Assembly (NCBI GenBank): GCA_036435485.1
Contig: CM071595.1
Span: 3,844,001-3,908,000 of the forward strand
Source of the DNA: Saposhnikovia divaricata
Lineage: Eukaryota; Streptophyta; Magnoliopsida; Apiales; Apiaceae
Reading direction: 5' to 3'
DNA length: 64,000 bases
Positions 47,574 to 58,730 of this stretch are shown piece after piece. Each line of letters opens with the position of its first letter. Within the stretch, counting starts at the first letter, position 1. A program made the translations under genes and the position numbers. Under the pieces are notes generated by a model, which searched no databases, was not told the DNA's origin, and saw only the letters and a program-made list of their open reading frames with translations.

Positions 47574-48974
47574 GGTTGATGATACATGGAAATGATGAAA
47601 AAGATAAATGTGAATTAAAATGTGAATGGAATATTTTATATATATGTAAGTGTACTGGATTCCAGTAAACACAGATAAGATGTCTGAGTCATAATCAAAG
47701 TATTATGACATATGTATTTTTAGAGGTGATGATAAATGGAAATGGAAATGATATATGTGAATGGAAATGGAAATTGAAAGGAAAAATGTGGAATGGTATT
47801 GGTATAAATGGAATACTGATTGAAAAAAAAAAGGGGATTGCAACAGACTTGCGTAAGTGGCTGTGTCAGGGCTGTGTGCGACACAGTCCAGCATTTAATA
47901 TTTTTATTACGGCACGAAGATGCCAAGGGAGGATGTTAGCAGGTGGCCTTCCTCCAGGGATGATCTTCATTCCTTCTACCGGTAGTAAAAAGAGAGCAGG
48001 TACGATTAGGCGACTGATCATCGTCCTAACGTATTAGGCGACAGCAGATATCCCCAATGTTTTTGAAAAGAAAGTGTTGACAATGGTTTTCAGATTTTTA
48101 TACTGAAAACAGAAACATGATCTGAAATGATGGAATTATTGTTACAGATGAAGAGAAACTGATTTTATATTAATTTATATAAATGTTGCATAAGAAGGAA
48201 ATGAGAAGATGATAGCGAAAGATTTGTTCAAGTTTATCATATTATTTTAGAAAAGTACACTGAAACGGTATATTGATTGTTATATTATTTAAGAAGAGAA
48301 ACTGATATTATATGGTATTAGAAGAGAAACTGATATTATAATACTATATATTTCTTTTCGTACAAAGATAATTGGAAAGTGTATATATATTGAATGAAAA
48401 TAAAATTCTTTCCATAATAACTGAAATTTGTTTTTGTCTATTATATATATATATATATGTATAATGATTTATTTCCCTTTGATGCTAGTTGATAGAATTT
48501 ATCTTGCTGAGCTATTTTAGCTCATTCTTGCTATTATGTATACAACAGCTAGGTATGCCGATACTCCGCACTACACCCTGCAAGAGGGTACGGGAAAGAT
48601 GAACTTTTGAGAGAGTGTTGGCAACGATTCCCGAGGTAGCTATCGGACGGTTGGGTACTGGTAGATTATGTACATTTAGTGTGTAAGCTGATATAATAAA
48701 CTTTTGATTGTTGAAATGCTTTATGTCGAAGTATTATTCAACAAGGTATTTAAGTATGATCCTGGTTTGTAATAACTGCTTAAATCTAAACTTTTAATAT
48801 TGTGGATGTTGTTCTCTGAGCATATGACAGGTGTGTAACATTATTAAGTGTGGGGTCTATTATGTAAGTTTTAGTATGAATTTATATTCCAGCTGCCAAG
48901 AATGAAGTGTCATTAAACTGAAATTGGTCGTTGATGGCCCGGATTCCTGACCCCGGATCTGGGGCTGTCACAGA

Positions 48975-48986
48975 TGGTATCAGAGC
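48975..48986 (+). other. Met-tRNA primer-binding site
   Basis: TGGTATCAGAGC, complementary to the 3' end of plant initiator Met-tRNA, two bases after the 5' LTR. Confidence 0.92.
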
Positions 48987-49515
48987 TTAGAGTCATAATG
49001 CTCAGGAACAAGAGTGATAATAATAAATATATCAGTAATAATATAAATTGTGAACTCACATCGAGTTCAAGGGTGGTTTATCGAACGAAGCGTTTATTCT
49101 AAGTAGTGATTATAATTTTTTAGATTATTACTAATAAAAGTTTATGTTTTAGTATAGGGAGAGGAGATTGGTGGGCCAAAGTTATGGGTATTTAAAGTCT
49201 TCTTGTGTTTAAGGGAGTTTGAAGAAATATTATAAGTGGATCGGTGAATAGACACTGATTGTTTGTGGAGATGAAAGGGTGAAACCGAGGTTGGTCGGTA
49301 AAGCCAAGATATACCTTAAGGACCAAGACAGACTGGGAGGTCTCGGGATTGACTTAAATGAAAAGGTTATTATGCTAAAAGTGTTAAACTTATGTAGCAC
49401 ACAGGATTGATTTGAAAAAGGGAATATTTGATGTATTGGGAAGTGTACGTTAGACAATCTCGTGAGTATAAGTGGTATGTTAGAATATACAATTATAAAG
49501 AATAGTTTTAAAAGG
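48987..49515 (+). other. Noncoding 5' internal region of the LARD-like element
   Basis: The gag position in an autonomous relative. I see no capsid or zinc-knuckle motif, and stops occur in all forward frames. Confidence 0.6.
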
Positions 49516-49539
49516 GTCTTTGATACCGGAGCAGTGTCA
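49516..49539 (+). pseudogene. Aspartic protease motif relic
   Basis: One frame reads VFDTGAVS, matching the D-T-G-A/S active-site loop of Ty3/Gypsy proteases. The sequence around it has no further similarity that I can see and stops are close by. The motif is short, but it sits in the expected order between primer site and RNase H. Confidence 0.45.
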
Positions 49540-50571
49540 GGTCAAGACGATCAATATTACGAAAGTATATCGATTAGAAGGTTGTGTTCTATTATGGATC
49601 AAGGCAGAGAGTATCGAGCCAAGTCACGACTAAGTAAATGAAGATAATTGGGAATAGCAGACGATAGGTTAAGGCTACATGGTGAGTGCAAAATTTAAGA
49701 AATTTTGGAGGGTACGCAGTCTAAGATATAAATAGTATTTGAGGAAAACCTTCCATTATTTGGATTTTCAATTGGGTAGAGGCTATTAACGGTACCTATT
49801 TTCAAGCTCCTAAAGCCCTGCTAAATTATATTATTGAGTTTCAAATTTTCCTCTACTAATGAGTAATTATTCATTAAGTGCCGGTATCTTTTAAAAAAAA
49901 AAAAAATCTTTCTGGTACCCTTGGGGATGTGTTTCAAAATTTTATTTTATCTATCTTAGTCAAAATATTCCTCTAAGATTACTTTCGGAAGATGGTATTG
50001 ATCATTTTGATTTAAATTTTCTTTTATATTTTTACTACAACTAAGAGGAACAACCCTATATGTATACACAAGGACGATCTGTCTGTGTGATTGAAAGTCG
50101 GAGGGGACGCCCTCCTTTGTGTGACATACGGGTTCTTCCATCATATTGATTTCTCAAATATTCTTTTGTTTCGAATAAAGGTTATTTAAAACTTTTAATT
50201 TTATAAATTTTTGTGGGACCCTTGCTTGTTTCTGGGTTCGTTTCAATTCAAAGTCTCCTAAATTCTATTAATTGTTTCGAATATAGAAGATTTCATTAAT
50301 GGTTGGGATAATGGAAGCAAGGTTTAGAGTATACGTGATTATAAAGGGGAACTTGAGATTCCAAGGGAAATTTCAATAAGAGATAATTAGAGCTAGAAGC
50401 GTTTCAATATAAGAGAGAAAGGAATTTCGTGAGAAGAAATGGGAATATTTGATGATTAGTAAGAGAAAAGAAAATGAGGAATTTTAAGGCATAATTGAGA
50501 TTTACTATTGAAAGTAAGGTGTATTTTGGGGATAATTAATGAAGGATTCGAGGTGCAATAACTTTTAGTGA
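49540..50571 (+). other. Noncoding internal region of the LARD-like element
   Basis: Where reverse transcriptase would be expected. I could not find a YVDD-type active site or other RT block. It has a 14-A run near 49893 and the short reverse open frame at 49956-50144, which I do not believe. Confidence 0.55.
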
Positions 50572-50619
50572 GGGAAGGCCAATATTGTGACTAATACCCT
50601 AAGTAGCAGAGAGAGATTA
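50572..50619 (+). pseudogene. RNase H terminus relic, copy 1
   Basis: Reads GKANIVTNTLSSRERL, a decayed form of the GKANVVADALSR end of Ty3/Gypsy RNase H. The catalytic-region aspartate of ADAL is replaced (TNTL) and two stops lie just upstream. Confidence 0.6.
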
Positions 50620-51201
50620 AAGATGTTAAGTATTCAAAGGATTAATCCAAAAGGTGTGAATGAGTAAAACTTGAGGTAAAGATTTTAATGAGAATAACAA
50701 AGGGAAATTTCAGAGGTGGAGTAGATAGTATATAATGAAGGAACTAAGGTGGATCAGCAAGATGTAAAGAGGGTATAGTGAACAATAGACATATGGGATA
50801 AGGTATCCGGAGGAAATTGCAGGTACGCTCTAATTTAACTATTTAAGTGTAAATGTTTGGTTAGGGATCGACTAAGTCAATGAATGGTGTAGGTAGGTTG
50901 ACAATCTAGATAAGGAAAATCAATATCTGATTAAGGGTCAGAGAATTCTATAGAAAGGAGATTAAGAGTATGAGGGTAAGTGTGAAAACATATTTTTTCA
51001 AGGATAAAGGAGAAGTACGTTCTTGTTTAAGTACGAACAGGAAATATATATTATAGGTAATATTTTCTTACAATTGTTTTAAAGAATATTATTAGAGCTT
51101 ATTTTCTGGAAAATTTTACAGAGATGATATATAAAAATGTTGGAGTATTGATATTTTATGTCATGATAGAGATCATAATATCGCCAAACCATAGTGAGAT
51201 A
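50620..51201 (+). other. Noncoding region between RNase H relics
   Basis: No intact frame. The segment GGGATCGACTAAGTCAATG near 50864 weakly recalls the integrase DRLTKSA motif with a small deletion; this alone is not enough to call integrase. Confidence 0.5.
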
Positions 51202-51264
51202 CACTACCATTCAGGGAAGGCCAATGTGGTGGCCGATGCCCTTAGGCAAAAGAGGAAGGAGAGA
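51202..51264 (+). pseudogene. RNase H terminus relic, copy 2
   Basis: Reads HYHSGKANVVADALRQKRK, then a stop. This is a near-canonical chromovirus RNase H end including the ADAL aspartate. It lies only ~260 bp before the 3' LTR, where integrase or chromodomain sequence would be expected, so the interior is rearranged. Confidence 0.75.
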
Positions 51265-51267
51265 TGA

Positions 51268-51512
51268 GATGAGATAGAATAACTGAATATAGGAAGAAAT
51301 CTCCAAGAAAAGGATAGTGAGAGTACTACTAATGATAAGCTAAATGGCATGTTGATGAATGACAAGCAAGTTATGTTGGTGTATTTTTGCGCAAACAAGA
51401 TAGAGATATTATGAAAGGAAAAAGGATAAAGGAAGTAGTGTGGAATTAGAAGGTGTGGATGAGAAAGGTATTCATGAACATTTCCGACATGATTCCGGGA
51501 CGGAATCCTTTT
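51268..51512 (+). other. 3' untranslated part of the LARD-like element
   Basis: Noncoding. Its end, GGGACGGAATCCTTTTAAGG, resembles the conserved pre-polypurine sequence of plant chromoviruses. The reverse open frame 51204-51635 crosses the LTR boundary and is not a gene. Confidence 0.6.
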
Positions 51513-51524
51513 AAGGGGGGAAGA
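51513..51524 (+). other. Polypurine tract
   Basis: AAGGGGGGAAGA, one base before the 3' LTR; the primer for plus-strand DNA synthesis. Confidence 0.9.
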
Positions 51525-53423
51525 CTGTAATAATCCTAATTTTAGCAAAGCTATAATGACCCCATGAATAGTAAATTTTGAGGATTTAAAGAAATGGTGT
51601 GTAGGTACTCTATATTGGAAATGGAAAATGAACAAACAAAAACCATATTAGTGATATACTATAAAAATAAGTGACTCGAAATGACGATGGATTTCAGAAA
51701 TTCCTGAATTTAGATTTTGAGGATTTTGAGTTCGAACGAGCTTCTATTTATTGGATATTAAGGAGCATAGAAATATTAAAGGAATTATATATTGAGGAAT
51801 TAGTGAATTTAAGTTAAACCAGGGGATTTTTAAGTTAAGAGAATGCTAAGGGAATTTGGATTTTTAAACGATTTCAAAACCACTGGATGACGAGATATAT
51901 TCGTAACGAACCACAACTAGACGAGTATGGAAACCAAACAACCAAGATTATAATATAACAAGGATATATACCACATTATTATTACCAAGAGTGCTAGCAA
52001 ATTACTTAGGAAAATCAAGAAAAGAGAATTATGAGATCATTAGAATGACATCACATTCCACTAACTTGTTTTAAGGGTAAATTAGTCATTTTAGCATGGT
52101 TTTACCACAAAATATCTCCAAAGCTTCCACTAGACTCTAGAATTCTCAAGAATTGATCAACATAAGATCAAAACAAGCAAGAGGAATCAATTACTTTCCA
52201 TTATCTCTTTCTCTACAACCTGCCCAGCAAGAGCAAGGAGGAGAAGAAAAATCATATCTCCATTTCTATCCATGATAAAATCACCAAATTTTAACCACAA
52301 CCTCTCCACTCCATGGGTATGATTCGCTCCAAATTTCATAGCAATCCAAGTAGTATAGCCTAGTCAAATCCATGCTCAAAGTGGGAGAACCAAACCTGTC
52401 CAGTTTCTGTCCAGCGGAAAGATGGAGCTCAAAACCATAGCTAGGAAGCTTTGTTTTTGGTGATCTATAGCTCAAATCAAAGCTTATACAGAGGCCAAGA
52501 TGTGGTAAAAATTTGAGAGCCAAACTCTTATTTTTCGATTTGTTATGATTTTTACAAAAGTGATGATGAATAGTAACCCTTAGAAACTAACTTTGTTTTT
52601 ATGGTTTCTTTAGTTGATCCAAGCTAGTATAAGGTTGATTAAGCATATCCCAAGGCTTGATAAGGGTTGTTAAAGCTTCAAGAAGGTATAAATCTCAAGA
52701 CCCTTTAGTATTACTTTGAATATAGGATGGATTATAGAATGTTTAGTGATTAAGATTATGATAAGTGATTATTCATGATGATATATGTGTTTGTAAGTGA
52801 TTAAAGTTGAATATGGAAGGAGTATGTGCTTGTAACCATGGTTGGTAAGATGACCACATGGTGTAGGTGATGGTGTATAAGGTGGATGATAGATTTGGAG
52901 GAGTTGGATTTTGGAAAGTATGAAAATATAGCCGTTATAATGTCCGATTTTAGTTAAAACAAAAACTGCCCTGTTTTTGGACACCAATTCCGTACAGTAG
53001 CACCCTGTCTAGAGTACCAAGTGACCATGAGATGATAGAGCTTAGTTCATAGATCGTTTTGATATAAAGTACGTTAAAATCTGATGTACGGTTTAGGAGA
53101 AAAGTCAGTTTTAGTGAAAGACGTTCGGAAACCGAGAAAATGCAGTTGTGTCAACTTTGAGGTCATAGTTACCATACTTAAACATTTTTAAAAGTTATAA
53201 AATTTTGGGACAATATAGTAGGTTGAACAGAGATTAAAACCCCACTGACCTTGCATTAAAATTCAAATTTGATATTTTCTGAGAATTTTTACAGTCGAGT
53301 GTGGTTATTAAGGGAAATGGTGAAAAACACTGAAACTTTGATTGAGTCCAAAATGGTTAGGTTCTTGGAACTCTTGGATTATTAATAATGTGTTAAACAT
53401 ATACTAAGTGTCAAGGATATTCT

Positions 53424-53431
53424 TATATAAA
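53424..53431 (+). promoter_or_regulatory. Candidate TATA box, 3' LTR
   Basis: Same TATATAAA as in the 5' LTR. If active, it could drive transcription rightward into the satellite and telomere-like block 26. Confidence 0.45.
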
Positions 53432-53729
53432 GGTGAAGTGAGTAAGGGATGTAGTATTCTAACGAGGATCCTTTTCGTGTTTATAGAAACTCAGGACGAA
53501 CCGCGGGTCGTGCCACTGGGATATAGAGATCGAGGCAAGATTTCTTCTATCCTTACCTTGGAAAACTATTTTATTTTCAAAGTAAATGATTTCATGGAAT
53601 ATATATGTTATTCTATGTTTGCTATATTGCTAAGAATTATTTCCCTGATATTGGAATTAAAGAGAAATGGATATAAATTATGAAATATGAATGGAGCGAA
53701 TATGCTTTATGGTAAAGAGAGGTGAAAGA

Positions 53730-53864
53730 GAATGATATCAGTTGTTATCTAGAGTTATAAGAAGAATGGTATCAGTTGTTATCTAGAGTTATATGAAGAA
53801 TGGTATCAGTTGTTATCTAGAGTTATATGAAGAATGGTATCAGTTGTTATCTAGGGTTATATAA
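53730..53864. repeat. Four 34-bp tandem repeats in the 3' LTR
   Basis: Same four units with the same variants as in the 5' LTR, so the copy number has not changed since insertion. Confidence 0.9.
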
Positions 53865-54030
53865 TTTATAACGTTATGTTAAAAATATTCTTTCTAAGCA
53901 ATTGTGATTTAATAAATATTATTTGATTTTTTTTTATTTAATACTTTTGAAAATAGATGGAATATTTTATAAGAGCGTATTGGATTTCATTGAATACAGA
54001 GGAGATGTCTGAGTTATAATCCAAGTATTA

Positions 54031-54032
<2 letters not shown>

Positions 54033-54068
<36 letters not shown>
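54033..54068. repeat. TA microsatellite, 3' LTR
   Basis: Eighteen AT pairs, one more than in the 5' LTR. Confidence 0.9.
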
Positions 54069-54071
<3 letters not shown>

Positions 54072-55473
54072 GGTTGATGATACATGGAAATGATGAAAAA
54101 GATAAATGTGAATTAAAATGTGAATGGAATATTTTATATATATGTAAGTGTACTGGATTCCAGTAAACACAGATAAGATGTCTGAGTCATAATCAAAGTA
54201 TTATGACATATGTATTTTTAGAGGTGATGATAAATGGAAATGGAAATGATATATGTGAATGGAAATGGAAATTGAAAGGAAAAATGTGGAATGGTATTGG
54301 TATAAATGCAATACTGATTGAAAAAAAAAAAGGGGATTGCAACAGACTTGCGTAAGTGGCTGTGTCAGGGCTGTGTGCGACACAGTCCAGCATTTAATAT
54401 TTTTATTACGGCACGAAGATGCCAAGGGAGGATGTTAGCAGGTGGCCTTCCTCCAGGGATGATCTTCATTCCTTCTACCGGTAGTAAAAAGAGAGCAGGT
54501 ACGATTAGGCGACTGATCATCGTCCTAACGTATTAGGCGACAGCAGATATCACCAATGTTTTTGAAAAGAAAGTGTTGACAATGGTTTTCAGATTTTTAT
54601 ACTGAAAACAGAAACATGATCTGAAATGATGGAATTATTGTTACAGATGAAGAGAAACTGATTTTATATTAATTTATATAAATGTTGCATAAGAAGGAAA
54701 TGAGAAGATGATAGCGAAAGATTTGTTCAAGTTTATCATATTATTTTAGAAAAGTACACTGAAACGGTATATTGATTGTTATATTATTTAAGAAGAGAAA
54801 CTGATATTATATGGTATTAGAAGAGAAACTGATATTATAATACTATATATTTCTTTTCGTACAAAGATAATTGGAAAGTGTATATATATTGAATGAAAAT
54901 AAAATTCTTTCCATAATAACTGAAATTTGTTTTTGTCTATTATATATATATATATATATGTATAATGATTTATTTCCCTTTGATGCTAGTTGATAGAATT
55001 TATCTTGCTGAGCTATTTTAGCTCATTCTTGCTATTATGTATACAACAGCTAGGTATGCCGATACTCCGCACTACACCCTGCAAGAGGGTACGGGAAAGA
55101 TGAACTTTTGAGAGAGTGTTGGCAACGATTCCCGAGGTAGCTATCGGACGGTTGGGTACTGGTAGATTATGTACATTTAGTGTGTAAGCTGATATAATAA
55201 ACTTTTGATTGTTGAAATGCTTTATGTCGAAGTATTATTCAACAAGGTATTTAAGTATGATCCTGGTTTGTAATAACTGCTTAAATCTAAACTTTTAATA
55301 TTGTGGATGTTGTTCTCTGAGCATATGACAGGTGTGTAACATTATTAAGTGTGGGGTCTATTATGTAAGTTTTAGTATGAATTTATATTCCAGCTGCCAA
55401 GAATGAAGTGTCATTAAACTGAAATTGGTCGTTGATGGCCCGGATTCCTGACCCCGGATCTGGGGCTGTCACA

Positions 55474-55478
55474 GGAAC
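55474..55478. repeat. Target-site duplication, right
   Basis: GGAAC immediately after the CA of the 3' LTR. The uninterrupted target elsewhere reads CCTAAGGAACCCTAAACC. Confidence 0.92.
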
Positions 55479-55608
55479 CCTAAACCTTAAACCCTAAATC
55501 TTAAATCTTAAACCCCTAAACCCTTACCCCTAAACCCTAAACCTTAGACCCTGAACCCTAAAACCTTAAATCCTAAAACCCTAAACCCTAAACCTTAAAC
55601 CCTAAACC
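55476..55608 (-). repeat. Telomere-like block 26 (type A, at the LARD insertion edge)
   Basis: Identical in form to block 24. Its left edge overlaps the GGAAC target-site duplication, so the element landed exactly at the monomer/telomere-like boundary. Confidence 0.9.
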
Positions 55609-56279
55609 AGCATTCAACCAAATTTTAGTTGATGCAGTTCGGACTTGAATCGAAGCTGATATGATCGAAACTCGGTTTTCGGATAATCCTCAAAGGGGTT
55701 AGTACACGAAATATTGTTAAAAATCGGGTCGGACTATTTCATGGACATTTTTACATATTTTGTTCCTATGGGTTATTGGGATTCAACAAAATTTTATTTG
55801 ACGCGTTTAGGACCTAAATCGGAGTTGATATAATCGAAACTCAATTTTCGGATATTCCCAAAGGGGTTAGTACACGGGATATTGTTAAAAATTGAGTTGG
55901 ACCATTTTGTGGATATTTTTACATATTTTATTCCTATGGGTTATTGGAATTCAACGAAATTTTATTTGACGCTGTTCGGACCGGAATCGGAGCTGATATG
56001 ATCGAAACTCGATTTTCGGATAATCTTAAAAAGGTGTTAGCATACGGGGTATTGTTAAAAATCGAGTCGGGCCACTTTGTGAATATTTTTACATATTTTG
56101 TTCCCATGGGTTATTGGAATTCAACGAAATTTTATTTGACGAAATTCGGACCCGAATCGGAGCTGATATGATCGAAACTCGATTTTCGGATAATCTTAAA
56201 AATGTGTTAGCACACGGGGTATCGTTAAAAATCGAGTCGGGCCATTTTGTGAATATTTTTACATATTTTGTTCCTAAGG

Positions 56280-56405
56280 AACCCTAAACCCTAAATCGTA
56301 AATCTTAAACCCCTAAACCCTTACCCCTAAACCCTAAACCCAAAACCTTATACCCTGAACCCTAAAACCTTAAATCCTGAAACCCTAAACCTTAAACCCT
56401 AAACC
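56280..56405 (-). repeat. Telomere-like block 27 (type B)
   Basis: B block with private CCCAAAACCTTATACC. Confidence 0.9.
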
Positions 56406-58597
56406 AGCATTCAACCAAATTTTATTTGATGCAGTTCGGACTTGAATCGAAGCTGATATGATCGAAACTCGGTTTTTGGATAATCCTCAAAGGGGTTGTT
56501 ACACGGGATATTGTTAAAAATTGAGTCAGACCATTTTATGGATATTTTTACATATTTTGTTCCTATGGGTTATTGGAATTCAACGAAATTTTATTTGACG
56601 CAGCTCGGACCGGAATCGGAGCTGATATGATCGAAACTCAGTTTTCGGAAAATTCTCAAAGGGGTTAGTACATGGGATATTGTTAAAAATCAAGTCGAAC
56701 CATTTTGTGGATATTTTTATATATTTTGTTCCTATGGGTTATTAAAATTTAACAAAATTTTATTTGACGTAGTTCGAACCTGAATCGGACCTGATATGAT
56801 TGAAAATCGGTTTTCGGATAATCCTCAAAGGGGTTAGTACACGAAATATTGTTAAAAATCGGGTCGGACCATTTCATGGACATTTTTACATATTTTGTTC
56901 CTATGGGTTATTGGGATTCAACAAAATTTTATTTGACGCGTTTCGGACCTGAATCGGAGCTGATATAATGGAAACTCGGTTTTTGGATATTCCCAAAGGG
57001 GTTAGTACACGGGATATTGTTAAAAATCTAGTCGGACCTTTTTATGGATATTTTTACATATTTTGTTCCTCTGGGTTATTGGAATTCATTGAAATTTTAT
57101 TTGGTGCCGTTCGGACCTGAATCGGGGCTGAAATGATCGAAACTCGATTTTCGGAAAATTCTCAAAGGGGTTATAGTTCACGGGATATTGTTAAAAATCA
57201 AGTCGGGCCATTTTGTGGATATTTTTACATATTTTGTTCCTATGGGTTATTGGAATTTAACAAAATTTTATTTGACGCTGTTCAGACCGGAATCGGAGCT
57301 GATATGATCGAAACTCGGTTTTCGGAAAAATTCTCAAAGGGGTTAGCACACGGGATATTGTTAATAATAAAGTCGGACCAATTTGTGGATATTTTTACAT
57401 ATTTTGTTCCTATGGGTTATTGGAATTCAACGAAATTTATTTGACGCTGTTCGGACCGGAATCGGAGCTGATATGATCGAAACTCGGTTTTCAGAAAAAT
57501 TCTCAAAGGGGTTAGTACACGGGATATTGTTAAAAATCAAGTCGGACCAATTTGTGGATATTTTTACATATTTTGTTCCTATGGGTTATTGGAATTCAAC
57601 GAAATTTATTTGACGCAATTCGGACCTGAATCGGAGCTGATATAATCGAAACTCGATTTTTGGATAATCCTCAAAGGGGCTAGTACATGGGATATTGTTA
57701 AAAATCGAGTCGGACCATTTTGTGGATATTTTTACATATTTTGTTCCTATGGGTTATTGGAATTCAACGAAATTTTATTTCACGCAGTTCGGACCGGAAT
57801 CGGAGCTGATATGATCAAAACTCGGTTTTCGGAAAATTCTCAAAGGGGTTAGTACACGGGATATTGTTAAAAATCAAGTCGGACCATTTTGCGGATATTT
57901 TTACATATTTTGTTCCTGTGGGTTATTGGAATTCAACGAAATTTTATTTGACACAGTTCGGACCGGAATCGGACCTGATATGATCAAAACTCGGTTTTCG
58001 GAAAACTCTGAAAGGGGTTAGTACAAGGGATATTGTTAAAAATCAAGTCGGACCATTCTATGGATATTTTTTTATATTTTGTTCCTATGGGTTATTAAAA
58101 TTCAACAAAATTTTATTTGACGTAGTTCGAACCTGAATCGGACCTGATATGATTGAAAATCGATTTTCGGATAATCCTCAAAGGGGTTAGTACACGAAAT
58201 ATTGTTAAAAATCGGGTCGGACTATTTCATGGACATTTTTACATATTTTGTTCCTATGGGTCATTGGGATTCAACAAAATTTTATTTGACGCGTTTCGGA
58301 CCTGAATCGGAGCTGATATAATGGAAACTCGATTTTCGGATATTCCCAAAGGGGTTAGTACACGGGATATTGTTAAAAATTGAGTCGGACCATTTTGTGG
58401 ATATTTTTACATATTTTGTTCCTATGGGTTATTGGAATTCAACGAAATTTTATTTGACGAAATTCGGACCCGAATCGGAGCTGATATGATCGAAACTCGA
58501 TTTTCGGATAATCTTAAAAAGGTGTTAGCATACGGGGTATTGTTAAAAATCGAGTCGGGCCACTTTGTGAATATTTTTACATATTTTGTTCCTAAGG

Positions 58598-58730
58598 AAC
58601 CCTAAACCCTAAACCCTAAATCTTAAATCTTAAACCCCTAAACCCTTACCCCTAAACCCTAAACCTTAGACCCTGAACCCTAAAACCTTAAATCCTAAAA
58701 CCCTAAACCCTAAACCTTAAACCCTAAACC
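58598..58730 (-). repeat. Telomere-like block 28 (type A)
   Basis: A block followed by AATTTTAGTTGATGCAG, a variant shared with blocks 24, 26 and 31. Confidence 0.9.

Larger units (their letters stand above)
45030..48972 (+). repeat. 5' LTR of the LARD-like element
   Basis: Starts TGTAATAATCC and ends GGGGCTGTCACA. It is AT-rich, with a TATA box at 46928, four 34-bp repeats at 47234, a TA run at 47537 and a less AT-rich stretch at 47840-48060 that includes the inverted pair CTGTGTC/GACACAG. Open frames at 45785-46027, 46273-46491, 46912-47187 and 47705-48037 recur in the other LTR, match no family I know and are not called as genes. Confidence 0.94.
45030..55473 (+). mobile_element. Young LARD-like Ty3/Gypsy derivative, complete with two LTRs
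   Basis: A 10,444-bp element with LTRs of 3,943 and 3,948 bp, an internal part of only 2,553 bp, a Met-tRNA primer-binding site, a polypurine tract and GGAAC on both sides. The LTRs differ by two substitutions that I found, plus length changes in a poly-A and two TA runs. Internally there is no long ORF, only scraps of protease and RNase H motifs. Large LTRs around a noncoding interior define LARDs (large retrotransposon derivatives). The RNase H motif and the AATCCTTTTAAGGGGGGAAGA terminus suggest descent from a chromovirus-type Ty3/Gypsy element, perhaps Tekay; that last step is inferred. Confidence 0.92.
51526..55473 (+). repeat. 3' LTR of the LARD-like element
   Basis: Matches the 5' LTR at an offset of 6,496 up to the first length change. 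Differences seen are G47811 to C54309, C48053 to A54552, one more A in the poly-A near 54321, and one more TA pair in each of two TA runs. The sum of these, +5 bp, equals the length difference between the LTRs. Confidence 0.94.
42648..56217. repeat. Higher-order unit c5 (3,121 bp, split by the LARD-like element)
   Basis: 2,382 bp to the left of the element (42648-45029) plus 739 bp to the right (55479-56217) equal 3,121 bp, exactly the length of c4. The element therefore inserted cleanly into an already duplicated unit with no loss of satellite. Confidence 0.9.

Noticed and set aside
45785..48037. Open frames inside the long LTRs, conserved in both copies
   Set aside because: Identity between the LTRs is due to recent insertion, not selection, and no protein family is recognisable.
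49681..49730. Possible reverse transcriptase KCEFW-type motif in GGTGAGTGCAAAATTTAAG
   Set aside because: Only a few residues fit and a stop falls in the middle; not enough to call RT.
51204..51635. 143-residue reverse frame across the internal/LTR boundary
   Set aside because: It crosses the polypurine tract and LTR start and lies antisense to an RNase H relic; it cannot be a conserved gene.
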